Counted from the stretch's first letter, positions 1 through 7,274 are shown. The stretch is 11,298 nucleotides of DNA from Thiotrichales bacterium (GCA_947476405.1 CANJQG010000053.1:1-11298); one strand, 5' to 3'. Made by a program: numbers and translations. The notes: generated by a model not told the origin, from the sequence alone.

Positions 1-43
1 ATGCTGACCTCCTTAGGTAAATTGTTTTCGCAAACTAATTATA
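1..43 (-). promoter_or_regulatory. IS transposase promoter and ribosome binding site
   Basis: On the minus strand the sequence TGGTATAAT (extended -10, TATAAT at 38-43) is followed by AAGGAGGT at 7-14 and a start codon that crosses the window edge. No good -35 is seen at the usual distance, which fits an extended -10 promoter. Confidence 0.6.
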
Positions 44-107
44 CCACAAAGTCAGCAATTATGCCGTGTTCAGCCCTCTTTTTTTGATTATTTTTACTTT
101 CCCTGAA

Positions 108-1307
108 TTAATAAATTCGCTCACTTGCTGAATATTGCAAGAGGCTCACCCATATAGCATTATCCGTTTCGAAAGCAAAATCGGCGTTTTTGTCATTAGT
201 TTCAAGTTCTATTATTTTACGGCTTGGAAAGATGCTTTGAATGACCTCCGCAATATAATCTTCATAAGCTTTGCCAATATCACTTTGAATATCAGCAATG
301 CCATGCCGTTTGCAAAAATATTCTTTATTTAACTCTAAAGACCTTAGCCACAGCTCTGAAATTGAGTTCAAAAAAATTGAAGGTGACGGGCAAAAATAGG
401 TATTTTTTGGGCAAGACTTAAATAGCATACGTGCATCAACAAGTGGAAATTTGTAAAGAATGCTGGGGGCATATTTTTTATAATAAGGATGGAGCACCAT
501 CACTTCATCTTTATGCCAAACTTGATATTGTTTCTTCGAGGCTGCTAGTCTTGATGCCATTAGCTCTAATGTGTTCAGTTCGATGCCAGTTCTTTCAACT
601 ACTGAATGCCCAATCGCAATATCGTCAAGACAAAAGAAGCCATCTTGATTGGATTTTGCTGCTTCAAGAATTGCAATTGCGGAGGTAAAAGCAGTGAGTG
701 GCTGCATATTAAATCCTCCGCTACCTTTTAAAAATACAATTATATCAACTCTATCCCGTAATCTTTTATTTAAAAATTTCAAGACTGCCCATGTGCGAGC
801 CATATTTCTAATAGAAGCCGCAGGATTTTCAATTTGTGCCCCTAATTCTCGCTGGATAAAAGCAGCAGTTAAGGCTTTTCTAAGGGTATTTTCTGAAATA
901 TTGTATTTTTTAATAGTTTCAAATTTTTTGTCTTCATTGATTAATAAAATCATTTCATTAAGTTCAGCTTCGAAAAAATTCGAATCATCAGGTATTCTTT
1001 CAAGAATATCATGATAACCTACATTCCCAGGCTCATAACTACAGCCATTCTCAATAAAATAGAACTCATCCCTTAAGCTATTCAGTTCATCTAAATTAAT
1101 TTTTTTAGCTTGATGATTATTTGCTGTTGCCATTGCAATTGCAAAAATCCTTGAGAATACGATTTCATCGTTTATTGTAAACAGCTCTTTTTCTAGATTA
1201 AAAACAGCCCAGCATTGCTTTGCAGTTAAGACTAGAGTGGAATGCTGCTCAAATTCTTTTATTTTTTGCAAAAATTCTTCATAGCTAATTTGAAATTTGC
1301 CTATCAT
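108..1307 (-). pseudogene. 5' part of a PD-(D/E)xK nuclease-like gene, split by an IS
   Basis: I do not recognise the family of the N-terminal 340 residues. Native codons run to residue 386 (about position 148); the last 13 residues, VSLLQYSASERIY, are read from IS DNA. Residues 345-386 (GKAYEDYIAEVI, then NADFAF, then AIW) look like the first half of a PD-(D/E)xK nuclease core, with E349 and D376 as candidate acidic residues. The E-x-K half is missing here but present at 5784 on the plus strand (VIECKK). Joined, the protein would be about 548 aa. The ATG directly follows the stop codon of the recombinase gene (TAAATG) and has GGGGAGGG about 10 nt upstream, so the two were translated together. 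Without E-x-K this half should have no nuclease activity. The split is well supported; the function is inference. Confidence 0.82.
131..147 (-). repeat. Terminal inverted repeat of the left IS
   Basis: The 17 bases AATATTGCAAGAGGCTC are identical to 5765-5781. Here the element lies to the left and the broken nuclease gene to the right. The next four bases (148-151, ACCC, i.e. GGGT on the minus strand) match the four bases that follow the other copy (5782-5785). Confidence 0.85.
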
Positions 1308-2351
1308 TTACAATAAACCCTCCCCAGCATGATCCTCAAACTGGTGAATGTCTTCATAATAATTCATGAGCGTCTGTAAGGTTTGATGGGTAATTTCAAC
1401 CAATTTTTCGATTTTTTTCCCTTTGCGAACACCTGAAGTGATAAAGCCCCGCCGTAAACTATGCCCTGCAAATAAATTTGAATCAAGCCCAATCATACGG
1501 GCATATTTTTTAACAACAAAGGCAACCACCTGACTGGTGAGCTCAGGCGTTTCAGGTTGATTGTGAGAGAGCGCTATCCCTGATTTGTGGAGCCTTCTGA
1601 ACACATAACCTTCTTTGATACCGGCCGCCTGAATCCAATCAGTTAGAGCCTGCACCGGGCAATACTGTGACCCTTTAATAATAGGCTTGATTCTCCCCTT
1701 CCCTGTTTGATCCGTTTTGCTTTTGCGGATCATGACCCGTAAGCCTTTTGGGTGAGCCTCTAGATCCTCCATTTTCAGACTGATCAATTCAGAGCGCCGG
1801 AAAGCACCGGCGAATCCAAACAAAATGAGTGCGCGATCTCTTTTTCCAATCAAAGTGGAGGTATCAATTTTGTCTACCATCCTGTGAATCAGATCATCCG
1901 TGGCTGATGCTTTTTTATGAGGGGCAACTAGTTTTTCGCGCATAATGCCGGCTATCGTTTTCTTTACGACTTCTGAATTAGTGGGAGGCATCTCCACATC
2001 TGCCATTTTATGAAGATAGCGAATGGCCGCAGCACGCCGCCGAATGGTAGACATTTTCAGATTAGGGGTTTGTTGAACGCCCTGGGCCGCTAAGAAGTTG
2101 GCCACCGTCGCTGGACTGGCTGGCAAATAAGGAACTTCCCTCTTTTCACACCAATGTCGAAATAGCTGGATATCTTCTTTATAAGCCCTCAATGTATTCG
2201 CGGCCAATGATTTTTTGATGTACTGCTTGGCATATTCATCAAGTGCCGGATCCAGTCGAAATTGAACGGCGTTCGCTTTCATTTTTGCTTCGACGGCCAA
2301 CATTTTGGCCTGAAGTTCAGTTGGATCGCTTTTTTCGCTATTTGCAGCCAT
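1308..2351 (-). CDS. Tyrosine recombinase / phage-type integrase
   Basis: A complete 347-aa site-specific recombinase of the XerC/D-integrase type, which cuts and rejoins DNA through a 3'-phosphotyrosine. The N-terminal SAM-like DNA-binding domain is at about residues 35-125 (NTLRAYKEDIQLFRHWC). The catalytic domain carries the expected residues: Arg185 in AFRRSEL, Lys212 in the beta-hairpin, His297 and Arg300 in GHSLRRG, His322, and the nucleophile Tyr331 nine residues later in LMNYYED. The ATG at 2351 has TAGGAA upstream at a suitable distance. The gene is followed with no gap by the broken nuclease gene, so it is the first gene of a two-gene operon. It may serve integration of an island or resolution of a transposon; nothing in the window fixes which. 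The frame is intact, so it may be active. Confidence 0.93.
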   Translation of the reverse strand: MAANSEKSDPTELQAKMLAVEAKMKANAVQFRLDPALDEYAKQYIKKSLAANTLRAYKEDIQLFRHWCEKREVPYLPASPATVANFLAAQGVQQTPNLKMSTIRRRAAAIRYLHKMADVEMPPTNSEVVKKTIAGIMREKLVAPHKKASATDDLIHRMVDKIDTSTLIGKRDRALILFGFAGAFRRSELISLKMEDLEAHPKGLRVMIRKSKTDQTGKGRIKPIIKGSQYCPVQALTDWIQAAGIKEGYVFRRLHKSGIALSHNQPETPELTSQVVAFVVKKYARMIGLDSNLFAGHSLRRGFITSGVRKGKKIEKLVEITHQTLQTLMNYYEDIHQFEDHAGEGLL

Positions 2352-2377
2352 GGCGCTTTTCCTAAAATCTCAAGTAG

Positions 2378-2395
2378 TGATAATTCCGATTATCA
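2378..2395. promoter_or_regulatory. Palindrome upstream of the recombinase gene
   Basis: TGATAAT-TCCG-ATTATCA is a perfect 7-bp inverted repeat with a 4-bp centre, 26 bp before the recombinase start. A third half-site-like TGATAAT follows on the minus strand (TAATGATAATCGG). It is placed where an operator would control the recombinase-nuclease operon. No consensus promoter is clear here. Confidence 0.5.
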
Positions 2396-2417
2396 TTAGT
2401 TAAAACTATTTTACACT

Positions 2418-2437
2418 AAAAAGCAAGCAAAGCTTGC
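2418..2437 (-). terminator. Rho-independent terminator after the 2586-3263 gene
   Basis: On the minus strand GCAAGC-TTT-GCTTGC (stem 6 bp, loop 3) is followed directly by TTTTT (2418-2422). It lies about 150 bp past the stop of the 2586-3263 gene and just before the recombinase promoter region, so it separates the two units. The stem is short. The gap from 2438 to 2585 holds no gene; it contains a small GGCCA...TGGCC inverted repeat (2489-2505). Confidence 0.5.
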
Positions 2438-2585
2438 CCGGTTAGCCAAAATGGTGGGGAAATCCGAAAATGCCGCGTGAAATCGTTTGGCCAAGAAAAA
2501 TGGCCGCCATAAATTCGATTTGGGCGCGTTTCAGGGAATGGGCTTGATGCTTGTATGCAGCCAAGAACTGGTGCTTAAAATCGAC

Positions 2586-3263
2586 TTATTTTATGGTGTT
2601 GGCTTCGTTTTTTAAAAAGTAACTTGTGATATTCAGTCCCGCAGGGATGATTTTATTGAGGGCTTCTTCTAAGCTTACCCCCTGCATTTTGCAAAAGGCA
2701 TCGAGCTCTTTTTTGACTGATTCATCTAACCAAGTCGTCACCGGCGCTTTGCCTTCGGCCCGTTTTTTACGAACCAGCTCACGCTGTTTTTCGCTTCCGG
2801 TTAAGGCTTTTATGGCGCGGGGTTTTCGGCCCGGCCAGGGGCAATCGATAAAAGTGCTGAGCCAGTTGCGCGTGACCTTCATTTGCAGCTCTTTTGCCAG
2901 CAAATGGAGCGCAGATTCCACCACAGAATAAGAATCACAGCTGACCTTGAAGGCATTGATATACATCTTTTCCAGCCTGATCACCACGGCTAGAATCACA
3001 ATCATTAAGCTAGGCTCGGCCAAGGCTAACTCTAAGGATTCTGCAAAAGCCAAATCGTGACTGATCAGGTACTCTTTACCACTCAAACGATGACTCAGAA
3101 TAAAGGAATGTGCCGCCGGCTGACTCACTGCAATTTTATCCGCAAAATCGGCCGAGGTTAGCAATTGCTTCACTGCACCTTTAGCAAAATTCCACAGGCG
3201 TTTATTCTTCACAGCATTGCTCTGTACGCCCGGATCAAGGGTAATTTTTAAATGGTAGGTCAT
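2586..3263 (-). CDS. Unrecognised protein with ribbon-helix-helix-like C-terminal part
   Basis: I do not recognise this 225-aa protein. I choose the ATG at 3263 over the TTG two codons upstream because AAGAGGA lies about 9 nt before the ATG and only 3 nt before the TTG. Residues near the middle (EPSLMIVILAVVIRLEKM) are hydrophobic but mixed with charges, so more likely a buried helix than a membrane span. A basic linker (GRKPRAIK... KKRAEGK) leads to a segment starting PVTTWLDESVKKELDAF and continuing through GVSLEEALNKII, which has the strand-helix-turn-helix pattern of ribbon-helix-helix DNA-binding proteins. A regulator, or an accessory protein of the nearby recombinase, is possible. It has its own promoter with a short palindrome beside the -10, suggesting autoregulation. 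Confidence 0.72.
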   Translation of the reverse strand: MTYHLKITLDPGVQSNAVKNKRLWNFAKGAVKQLLTSADFADKIAVSQPAAHSFILSHRLSGKEYLISHDLAFAESLELALAEPSLMIVILAVVIRLEKMYINAFKVSCDSYSVVESALHLLAKELQMKVTRNWLSTFIDCPWPGRKPRAIKALTGSEKQRELVRKKRAEGKAPVTTWLDESVKKELDAFCKMQGVSLEEALNKIIPAGLNITSYFLKNEANTIK

Positions 3264-3292
3264 GCGCAAAAATCCTCTTCAACAGATTAATA

Positions 3293-3332
3293 TCACTTGT
3301 GACCATTATATAATAAATAACCTCTTTTGCAA
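3293..3332 (-). promoter_or_regulatory. Promoter of the 2586-3263 gene, with small palindrome
   Basis: On the minus strand TTGCAA (-35, 3327-3332), a 16-bp spacer and TATAAT (-10, 3305-3310). Just downstream, TCAC-TT-GTGA (3293-3302) lies where a bound repressor would block RNA polymerase. Confidence 0.6.
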
Positions 3333-3357
3333 GCACTCCCCGCCTAAAAAATAACGC

Positions 3358-3561
3358 CTCAGAAATTCCGGGGTTTCCAGCTTGCCCTCTCTAGGCCAAG
3401 CCGGGATACATGTTATAGGTTGACAGATCTCTCTTAAAAAAGTGCTACAAGCCTTATTTAATAAGGTTTTAACAGCCCACTTGCATCCACTTTACTTGGG
3501 TACTTCGTTGCCCTCTTGTGGCTTTAATCAACCGCTAGCCGGAACCCCAGAAATTTCTGAG
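3358..3561. repeat. Inverted-repeat element of about 204 bp, MITE-like
   Basis: The left arm 3358-3381 (CTCAGAAATTCCGGGG then TTTCCAGC) and the right arm 3534-3561, read on the other strand (CTCAGAAATTTCTGGGG then TTCCGGC), match closely with few mismatches. The interior has no gene; it holds the direct repeat TTGCCCTCT (3382-3390 and 3509-3517) and the palindrome CCTTATTTAATAAGG near 3455. No target duplication is obvious. It could be a small non-autonomous element or the paired ends of a decayed one. The flanking gene-free DNA (3264-3357, 3562-3672) shows only the promoter described at 3293-3332. Confidence 0.55.
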
Positions 3562-3658
3562 ATCTTGATTTATCAAGGGTTGTAGCGCATATCACTTTTA
3601 AAAATCTTCTTATTCTCCTCATTAAATCAGGATATTACATTTTCATGTTGAGCATTTT

Positions 3659-3672
3659 TGGTGGTTCTTCCA
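3659..3672 (+). other. Intron target: IBS2 and IBS1 in the 5' exon
   Basis: IBS2 (TGGTGG, 3659-3664) and IBS1 (TCTTCCA, 3666-3672) precede the intron directly. IBS1 is fully complementary to EBS1 at 3872-3878. IBS2 pairs with 3737-3742 using one G-U pair. Confidence 0.75.
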
Positions 3673-4152
3673 GTGCGCTGGGAAAAGCTGCACAAAACTT
3701 GTGAGTGAAAGTCTCACCGTAGAAGGTTTAGCTAGGCCACTACGTAGCGAGTCTTGCGTGTCCGGCGGTAACAAAGGAGATGAAGCGTAGACAGCGAAAC
3801 AAGCGAGCCGAAATCGCAAGGTGAACGCAATGTTAGCTCCGAAATACACGGATTGTAGGTGCCGATGCTTTTGGAAGAGCAGCAGGCAATAGCGACTTAA
3901 TGGTCACATCTAGCGACTATCCATTAAGTAGCACCTATCGGAGTTGTGAGCGTTGGCGAGTTTGTAGAGTTGGGTGTGGAACCCAGGAGATCCACAGGTT
4001 TCTCCGCAAGGAGTATTTTGAGTGCAAGTTCCGAAACACAAGGCTTAAAAGATGAATCTGTGGAAGTCGGAGTCGGCCATAGTAGTGATGAAGCTGGGTA
4101 ATGCTGGTGGAGCGAAGGGCTGGCAGATAGGTCGAGCGTATAAGGAGAAACA

Positions 4153-5481
4153 ATGTCTGTACACAGCGAAGACAGAGAAACATGGTTAACGAAACTGGAG
4201 CGCATAGGCAAATTATCAGCGGAAGATGCCGGGATGATATTTAACAATCTCGGGCATATCATCAACACTGACATGCTAAAGGAACAATACCGAAAGCTGG
4301 ATGCAAAGAAGGCAGTCGGTATCGATGGGCTGACAAAGCAACTTTACGGAGAAAATCTTGATGAGAATATATGTAATCTGATCAAACGTATCCGGAAAGG
4401 CTCATATCAGCCAAAGCCCGCACGAATAACTGAAATTCCCAAAGAGGATGGAAGTACGAGACCGCTGGCGATATCTTGCTTCGAGGACAAACTGGTGCAG
4501 CTTTCTGTGAGCATCCTCCTCAGCAAAATATACGAACCACTGTTTCTGCCCTGTTCATATGGGTTTCGGGAAGGGAAAAGCGGGCATGATGCTTTGAAAG
4601 CGTTGAATCAAGCGACGTTCAGGAACTGGAACGGATCAGTGATTGAAATCGACATCAGGAAGTATTTTAATACGATTCCTCACCAAGCACTGATGCAGAT
4701 TCTTAGCAATAAGATATCAGACAGGCGCCTTATGAGGCTGATAGAAGTCTTAATCACAGCTCCAATTCTTGAGCATGGCAATATAAACCAGAACACTGAG
4801 GGGTGCCCGCAAGGGTCTATCCTCTCACCGATACTGGCGAATATCTACCTGCACCATGTGATCGATGAGTGGTTTGAGCATATCAAACAAACTCATATTC
4901 ATGGAAGGGCAGATCTGATCAGGTATGCGGACGATATGGTGTTCTGCTTCGAACACATGAGTGATGCAAAACGTTTCTATGAGGCGCTGCCCAAAAGGCT
5001 CAATAAATTTGGGCTGACACTGCATCCGGACAAGTCGCAAATCATTGCGGCTGGTCACTATGCAGCACAAAGGGCACACGCTGAGAGCAAACGTCTAGCA
5101 ACATTCAACTTCCTTGGCTTTACCTGCTATTGGGGTAAAACCAAGAGTGGATATTGGCGCCTTAAATTCAGCAGTAGGAAAGATCGCTTTGCCGCAAAAT
5201 TAAAGGGTCTTCGTAAATATCTCAGGGAAAACCTGAATACATATAATACGCAAGAAACTTTGAAAGCAGCGGTAAGTGTCATCCGAGGCTGGGTGAATTA
5301 CCATAATATCTCGGACAATCATAAGAGAGTCAAAAGCTTCGTACATCACTCCAGGATGATCATATTCCAATGGTTTAATAGGAAAGGTGGACAGAAGAAA
5401 ATGACATGGACAAGGTGCAATGCAATATTGGAAGCAATTGGTTTATCGCAACAATACAGAGCTAAGTCAATGTTCAATTAG
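4153..5481 (+). CDS. ltrA: Group II intron reverse transcriptase/maturase
   Basis: A 442-aa intron-encoded protein. It helps the intron RNA to fold and splice and copies it into DNA at new sites. The reverse transcriptase palm is complete: KKAVGIDGLT, then RPLAISCFEDKLVQ, SYGFREGKSGHDAL, GCPQGSILSPILANIYLH and the catalytic YADD at residues 258-261. After FNFLGFTCYW comes the maturase (X) domain, with the conserved IRGWVNYH near residue 380, and a short basic C-terminal region. There is no HNH endonuclease domain, so it belongs to the endonuclease-lacking types, which usually insert at replication forks or single-stranded DNA. The ATG at 4153 has AAGGAG a few bases upstream. No frameshift or stop interrupts it, and the key residues are present, so it may be functional. 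Confidence 0.95.
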   Translation: MSVHSEDRETWLTKLERIGKLSAEDAGMIFNNLGHIINTDMLKEQYRKLDAKKAVGIDGLTKQLYGENLDENICNLIKRIRKGSYQPKPARITEIPKEDGSTRPLAISCFEDKLVQLSVSILLSKIYEPLFLPCSYGFREGKSGHDALKALNQATFRNWNGSVIEIDIRKYFNTIPHQALMQILSNKISDRRLMRLIEVLITAPILEHGNINQNTEGCPQGSILSPILANIYLHHVIDEWFEHIKQTHIHGRADLIRYADDMVFCFEHMSDAKRFYEALPKRLNKFGLTLHPDKSQIIAAGHYAAQRAHAESKRLATFNFLGFTCYWGKTKSGYWRLKFSSRKDRFAAKLKGLRKYLRENLNTYNTQETLKAAVSVIRGWVNYHNISDNHKRVKSFVHHSRMIIFQWFNRKGGQKKMTWTRCNAILEAIGLSQQYRAKSMFN

Positions 5482-5512
5482 CGGCTGAAATCGTGGGTGT
5501 ATGATCTATCGG

Positions 5513-5545
5513 GAGCCGGATGCGGTAATTCTGCAAGTCCGGTTC
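5513..5545 (+). ncRNA. Group II intron domain V
   Basis: The hairpin begins GAGCCGGATGCGG and ends GTCCGGTTC. Its AGC triad (5514-5516) is the catalytic core that binds the active-site metals. Its length and end sequences match the very conserved domain V of bacterial group II introns. Confidence 0.9.
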
Positions 5546-5587
5546 TGAGGAGGGGGCTACTGAGGTGACTTGGTGGCTCTACTCAAC
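5546..5587 (+). ncRNA. Group II intron domain VI with branch-point A
   Basis: GGCTACTGAG and CTTGGTGGCT pair over ten base pairs (some G-U) around a GUGA tetraloop. The 3' strand continues CTACTCAAC; A5581 is bulged seven bases from the proposed 3' splice site, where the branch-point A is expected. Confidence 0.8.
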
Positions 5588-5781
5588 CAGACCCCCTAAG
5601 CGCTGTAACAAAAAAGAATCAATCGTGCTTTGCGAGGGAATGCCCTGCCTGGAAAATCGAAAAATTGTTTATTTTTGATGCAATACAGCTGAAAAATTAC
5701 CCGCGGACGCCTAACGCCGTCAATACGTTCAGATTCTGCTGTTTATCTGGCCATTTCTGAAAATAATATTGCAAGAGGCTC
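5588..5781 (+). mobile_element. IS end fragment between intron and split gene
   Basis: This 194-bp stretch ends in the terminal repeat AATATTGCAAGAGGCTC (5765-5781), the same as the left-hand IS but facing the other way. It has no recognisable transposase coding. One frame is open from the intron junction to a stop at 5758-5760. Apart from the repeat, it does not match 1-130, so it is the opposite end of the same IS or an end of a related one. No second terminal repeat is seen between 3264 and 3672, so the IS is incomplete or its remainder was deleted. Confidence 0.65.
5765..5781 (+). repeat. Terminal inverted repeat of the IS, second copy
   Basis: Identical over 17 bp to 131-147. It is followed by GGGT (5782-5785), the proposed target duplication, then directly by the displaced 3' half of the nuclease gene. 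Confidence 0.85.
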
Positions 5782-6272
5782 GGGTAATTGAGTGCAAAAA
5801 ATCTATCGGGGGAGCAAATATACGTACCCTTTACTCAAATAAAGAAGAGGAAATGATTGATTCATTTAGGAGGCTTTTAAGGGCATGTGAACAATGCGCA
5901 ATAAGTGCAGGCAAGCAATCTATGAAGGGTAAACCAGTTATTCCCGTTGTTATTGTTTCAAGTCCACTTATAGTAGAAGGCATAATATTTCAGAAAATGG
6001 CATATGAATCCAAGGTGCTAGAGTCTTTGGGGTTAAGTTATATTGAAATTTTTTCTCTTGATGATTTTGAAAGAACTTTTCTAACGATTGAAGAGAAAGT
6101 TATCGTATCAACCATTCAACAAAAATGGGAAAAAATAAAGCAGGGTGATAATGGATGGTTTTGCAAAGATGTTCTCGATATCGCAGTACCAAAAGAAAAG
6201 TCAGGCAGACAATTCGAATTCCCTCACTTAACCCCTTATTTGGATGAAATATTTGGAAATCGCCCAACCTAG
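5782..6272 (+). pseudogene. 3' part of the split PD-(D/E)xK nuclease-like gene
   Basis: This is the C-terminal 162 residues of the gene whose 5' part lies at 148-1307 on the minus strand. A frame is open from a TTG at 5769, but its first five residues (MQEAR) come from the IS repeat. Native codons begin with GTA at 5784 and read VIECKKSIGG, the E-x-K half of the nuclease motif (E389 and K391 in the joined numbering). The rest (KPVIPVVIVSSPLIVEG, then LGLSYIEIFSLDDFERTFL) alternates strands and helices as in Mrr-like or Holliday-resolvase-like folds. The end is intact (TAG at 6270-6272). There is no ribosome binding site of its own. Putting TGG from the left half before GTA here restores a continuous frame. 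Confidence 0.85.
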
Positions 6273-6307
6273 GGGTCTATTGAGGTGACTGAGTGGCCCT
6301 GCTCAAC
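6271..6307 (+). ncRNA. Orphan group II intron domain VI remnant
   Basis: This stretch, with the same TTGAGGTGACT core, resembles 5552-5587 over its whole length, including the CTCAAC end, and the next ten bases (TAGATCTCCT) also resemble those after the intron (CAGACCCCCT). Domain V and the rest of an intron are absent. The branch-point A is a G here (6301). It overlaps the stop codon of the broken nuclease gene. An outer AGGGG/CTCCT pairing is kept although the bases differ from the first copy. Confidence 0.6.
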
Positions 6308-6350
6308 TAGATCTCCTGGTTGTAAATTTTACTGCAGAGTCTTCATGAAA

Positions 6351-7274
6351 TTACAGTTTTAATTTTTTTTCAATATATCTTAAATAGCTAAAGCCAATAA
6401 TGGCTGCGCTTAAATATTCTGATGTTTTACATTTAGACAACTCATCTTTAGTTTTGCCTCGATGCCCAACTTTATTTCGTTTCTCTTTCAGTTCGTTTAA
6501 GAGGCTATGTATATCTGGCTCTAGTGAGGGCAGCTTCGCTTCGCTTACAATTAAGGGAAGCAAATGATTCAAACATTGATGATAACCAAAATCATGGTCA
6601 TTTTTGCAATACTTTTTAAAATATTTGTCTGCATAATTTTTTTTGAAGTAATTTTCTACCACGGACCTCATTTTTGCTTCTACACATATATTAGCTGGTA
6701 GAATACACTGAGTATATTTATTGGCAATAAAATTTTCAATAGCAATAAGTAAAGAATCCCACAAATAACCGTCCTCTTTAGATGTCAAGTTGACCCAAGT
6801 TATCATTATCGCAATCTTGGTTTCTTCTTTATTCCTATTAATAAATTCTGCTGGGTAAAGCCTAATTATATGATCAAATGAATGCCTTGCCGGTTCATTT
6901 CCATGAAGAAGTAATGGATGTAGTCCACCTGCATTCTGACCACAAAAGTTCATATGTAGAATTTTTGAATTTTCTGGAATGCCAAAATCTCTAACATTTA
7001 GTTCAAAAATTTCTTTTGGCGTTAGGTTAATAAGAATAACAATCTGTTGAGCATCTAAAATAGCATACGCTGCATTATTCATGAAGTTTTCTTCAAGAAT
7101 AAGTTTTAAAAGTTCATAAAAACTTAGGTGTGAGCATATTTCACAGAGATCTTTCTTGATTTCAAAATATTTTTCAAATGTCAACGAGTTAATTGTGAGA
7201 GTTGAGCCACAGTTTCCTGGACAACGAATCATCATTGAAGGTGGTTTAATCGTTTTTTCAATCTTGGCCCGCAT
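6351..7274 (-). CDS. Zinc-finger and HEPN-like domain protein
   Basis: I do not recognise the full family. The 307-aa protein starts with a likely zinc-binding four-cysteine cluster (CPGNC at residues 18-22, CEIC at 44-47). The middle (residues 75-175) alternates strands and helices. The C-terminal 70 residues are helical and contain RNKVGHRG (R266, H271), the R-x4-6-H motif of HEPN domains, many of which are RNases in defence and toxin-antitoxin systems. Whether it cleaves RNA is inference; some HEPN proteins only bind. It is monocistronic, converges with the 3' nuclease fragment, and its promoter (7368-7395) overlaps a palindrome. The first ATG is used; the ribosome binding site is weak, and a Met pair at residues 14-15 is an alternative start. 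Its base composition is AT-richer than that of the recombinase gene. Confidence 0.75.
   Translation of the reverse strand: MRAKIEKTIKPPSMMIRCPGNCGSTLTINSLTFEKYFEIKKDLCEICSHLSFYELLKLILEENFMNNAAYAILDAQQIVILINLTPKEIFELNVRDFGIPENSKILHMNFCGQNAGGLHPLLLHGNEPARHSFDHIIRLYPAEFINRNKEETKIAIMITWVNLTSKEDGYLWDSLLIAIENFIANKYTQCILPANICVEAKMRSVVENYFKKNYADKYFKKYCKNDHDFGYHQCLNHLLPLIVSEAKLPSLEPDIHSLLNELKEKRNKVGHRGKTKDELSKCKTSEYLSAAIIGFSYLRYIEKKLKL

Larger units (their letters stand above)
1..147 (-). mobile_element. Insertion sequence end, truncated by window edge
   Basis: Reading leftwards from 147, an IS starts with the repeat GAGCCTCTTGCAATATT. It continues with about 100 bp of non-coding DNA, an extended -10 (TGGTATAAT, -10 at 38-43) and a strong Shine-Dalgarno (AAGGAGGT, 7-14) placed 4 nt before an AT whose G would be just outside the window. 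The transposase gene therefore begins at the window edge and runs leftwards. The same 17-bp repeat occurs at 5765-5781, and both are flanked by GGGT, which looks like a 4-bp target duplication. The style of the ends suggests an IS4/IS5-like element, but the transposase is not visible, so the family is open. Confidence 0.75.
3673..5587 (+). mobile_element. Group II intron, apparently full length (1915 nt)
   Basis: A self-splicing retroelement with its own maturase. It begins GTGCG at 3673 and shows the conserved GTGAG-GAAAGTCTCAC segment of domain I soon after. EBS1 (TGGAAGA, 3872-3878) pairs with IBS1 (TCTTCCA, 3666-3672) at the 5' exon end, and EBS2 (CCACTA, 3737-3742) can pair with IBS2 (TGGTGG, 3659-3664). 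Domain IV holds the maturase gene. Domain V is at 5513-5545 and domain VI ends in ACTCAAC at 5587, with a bulged A at 5581, seven bases from the end. The 5' end is well supported; the 3' end rests on the domain VI fold. The intron sits next to IS-end DNA (5588-5781). The GC-rich RNA domains give spurious open frames on both strands. Confidence 0.9.

Noticed and set aside
649..1014. Open frame on the plus strand inside the nuclease gene
   Set aside because: It is antisense to a gene with a clear start and ribosome binding site, has no such site itself, and its protein shows no recognisable pattern.
3559..3574. GAGATCTTGATTTATC as the missing left end of the right-hand IS
   Set aside because: It resembles GAGCCTCTTGCAATATT only with a gap and several mismatches; the match is too weak, and it overlaps the 3358-3561 element.
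3643..4274. Three open frames on the minus strand
   Set aside because: They lie antisense to domains I-IV of the group II intron; GC-rich structured RNA commonly leaves such frames.
5709..5717. Integron attC-like core GCCTAAC
   Set aside because: Only one core site is seen, with no partner of the GTTRRRY type at attC spacing and no array. The recombinase lacks the extra IntI motif as far as I can see.
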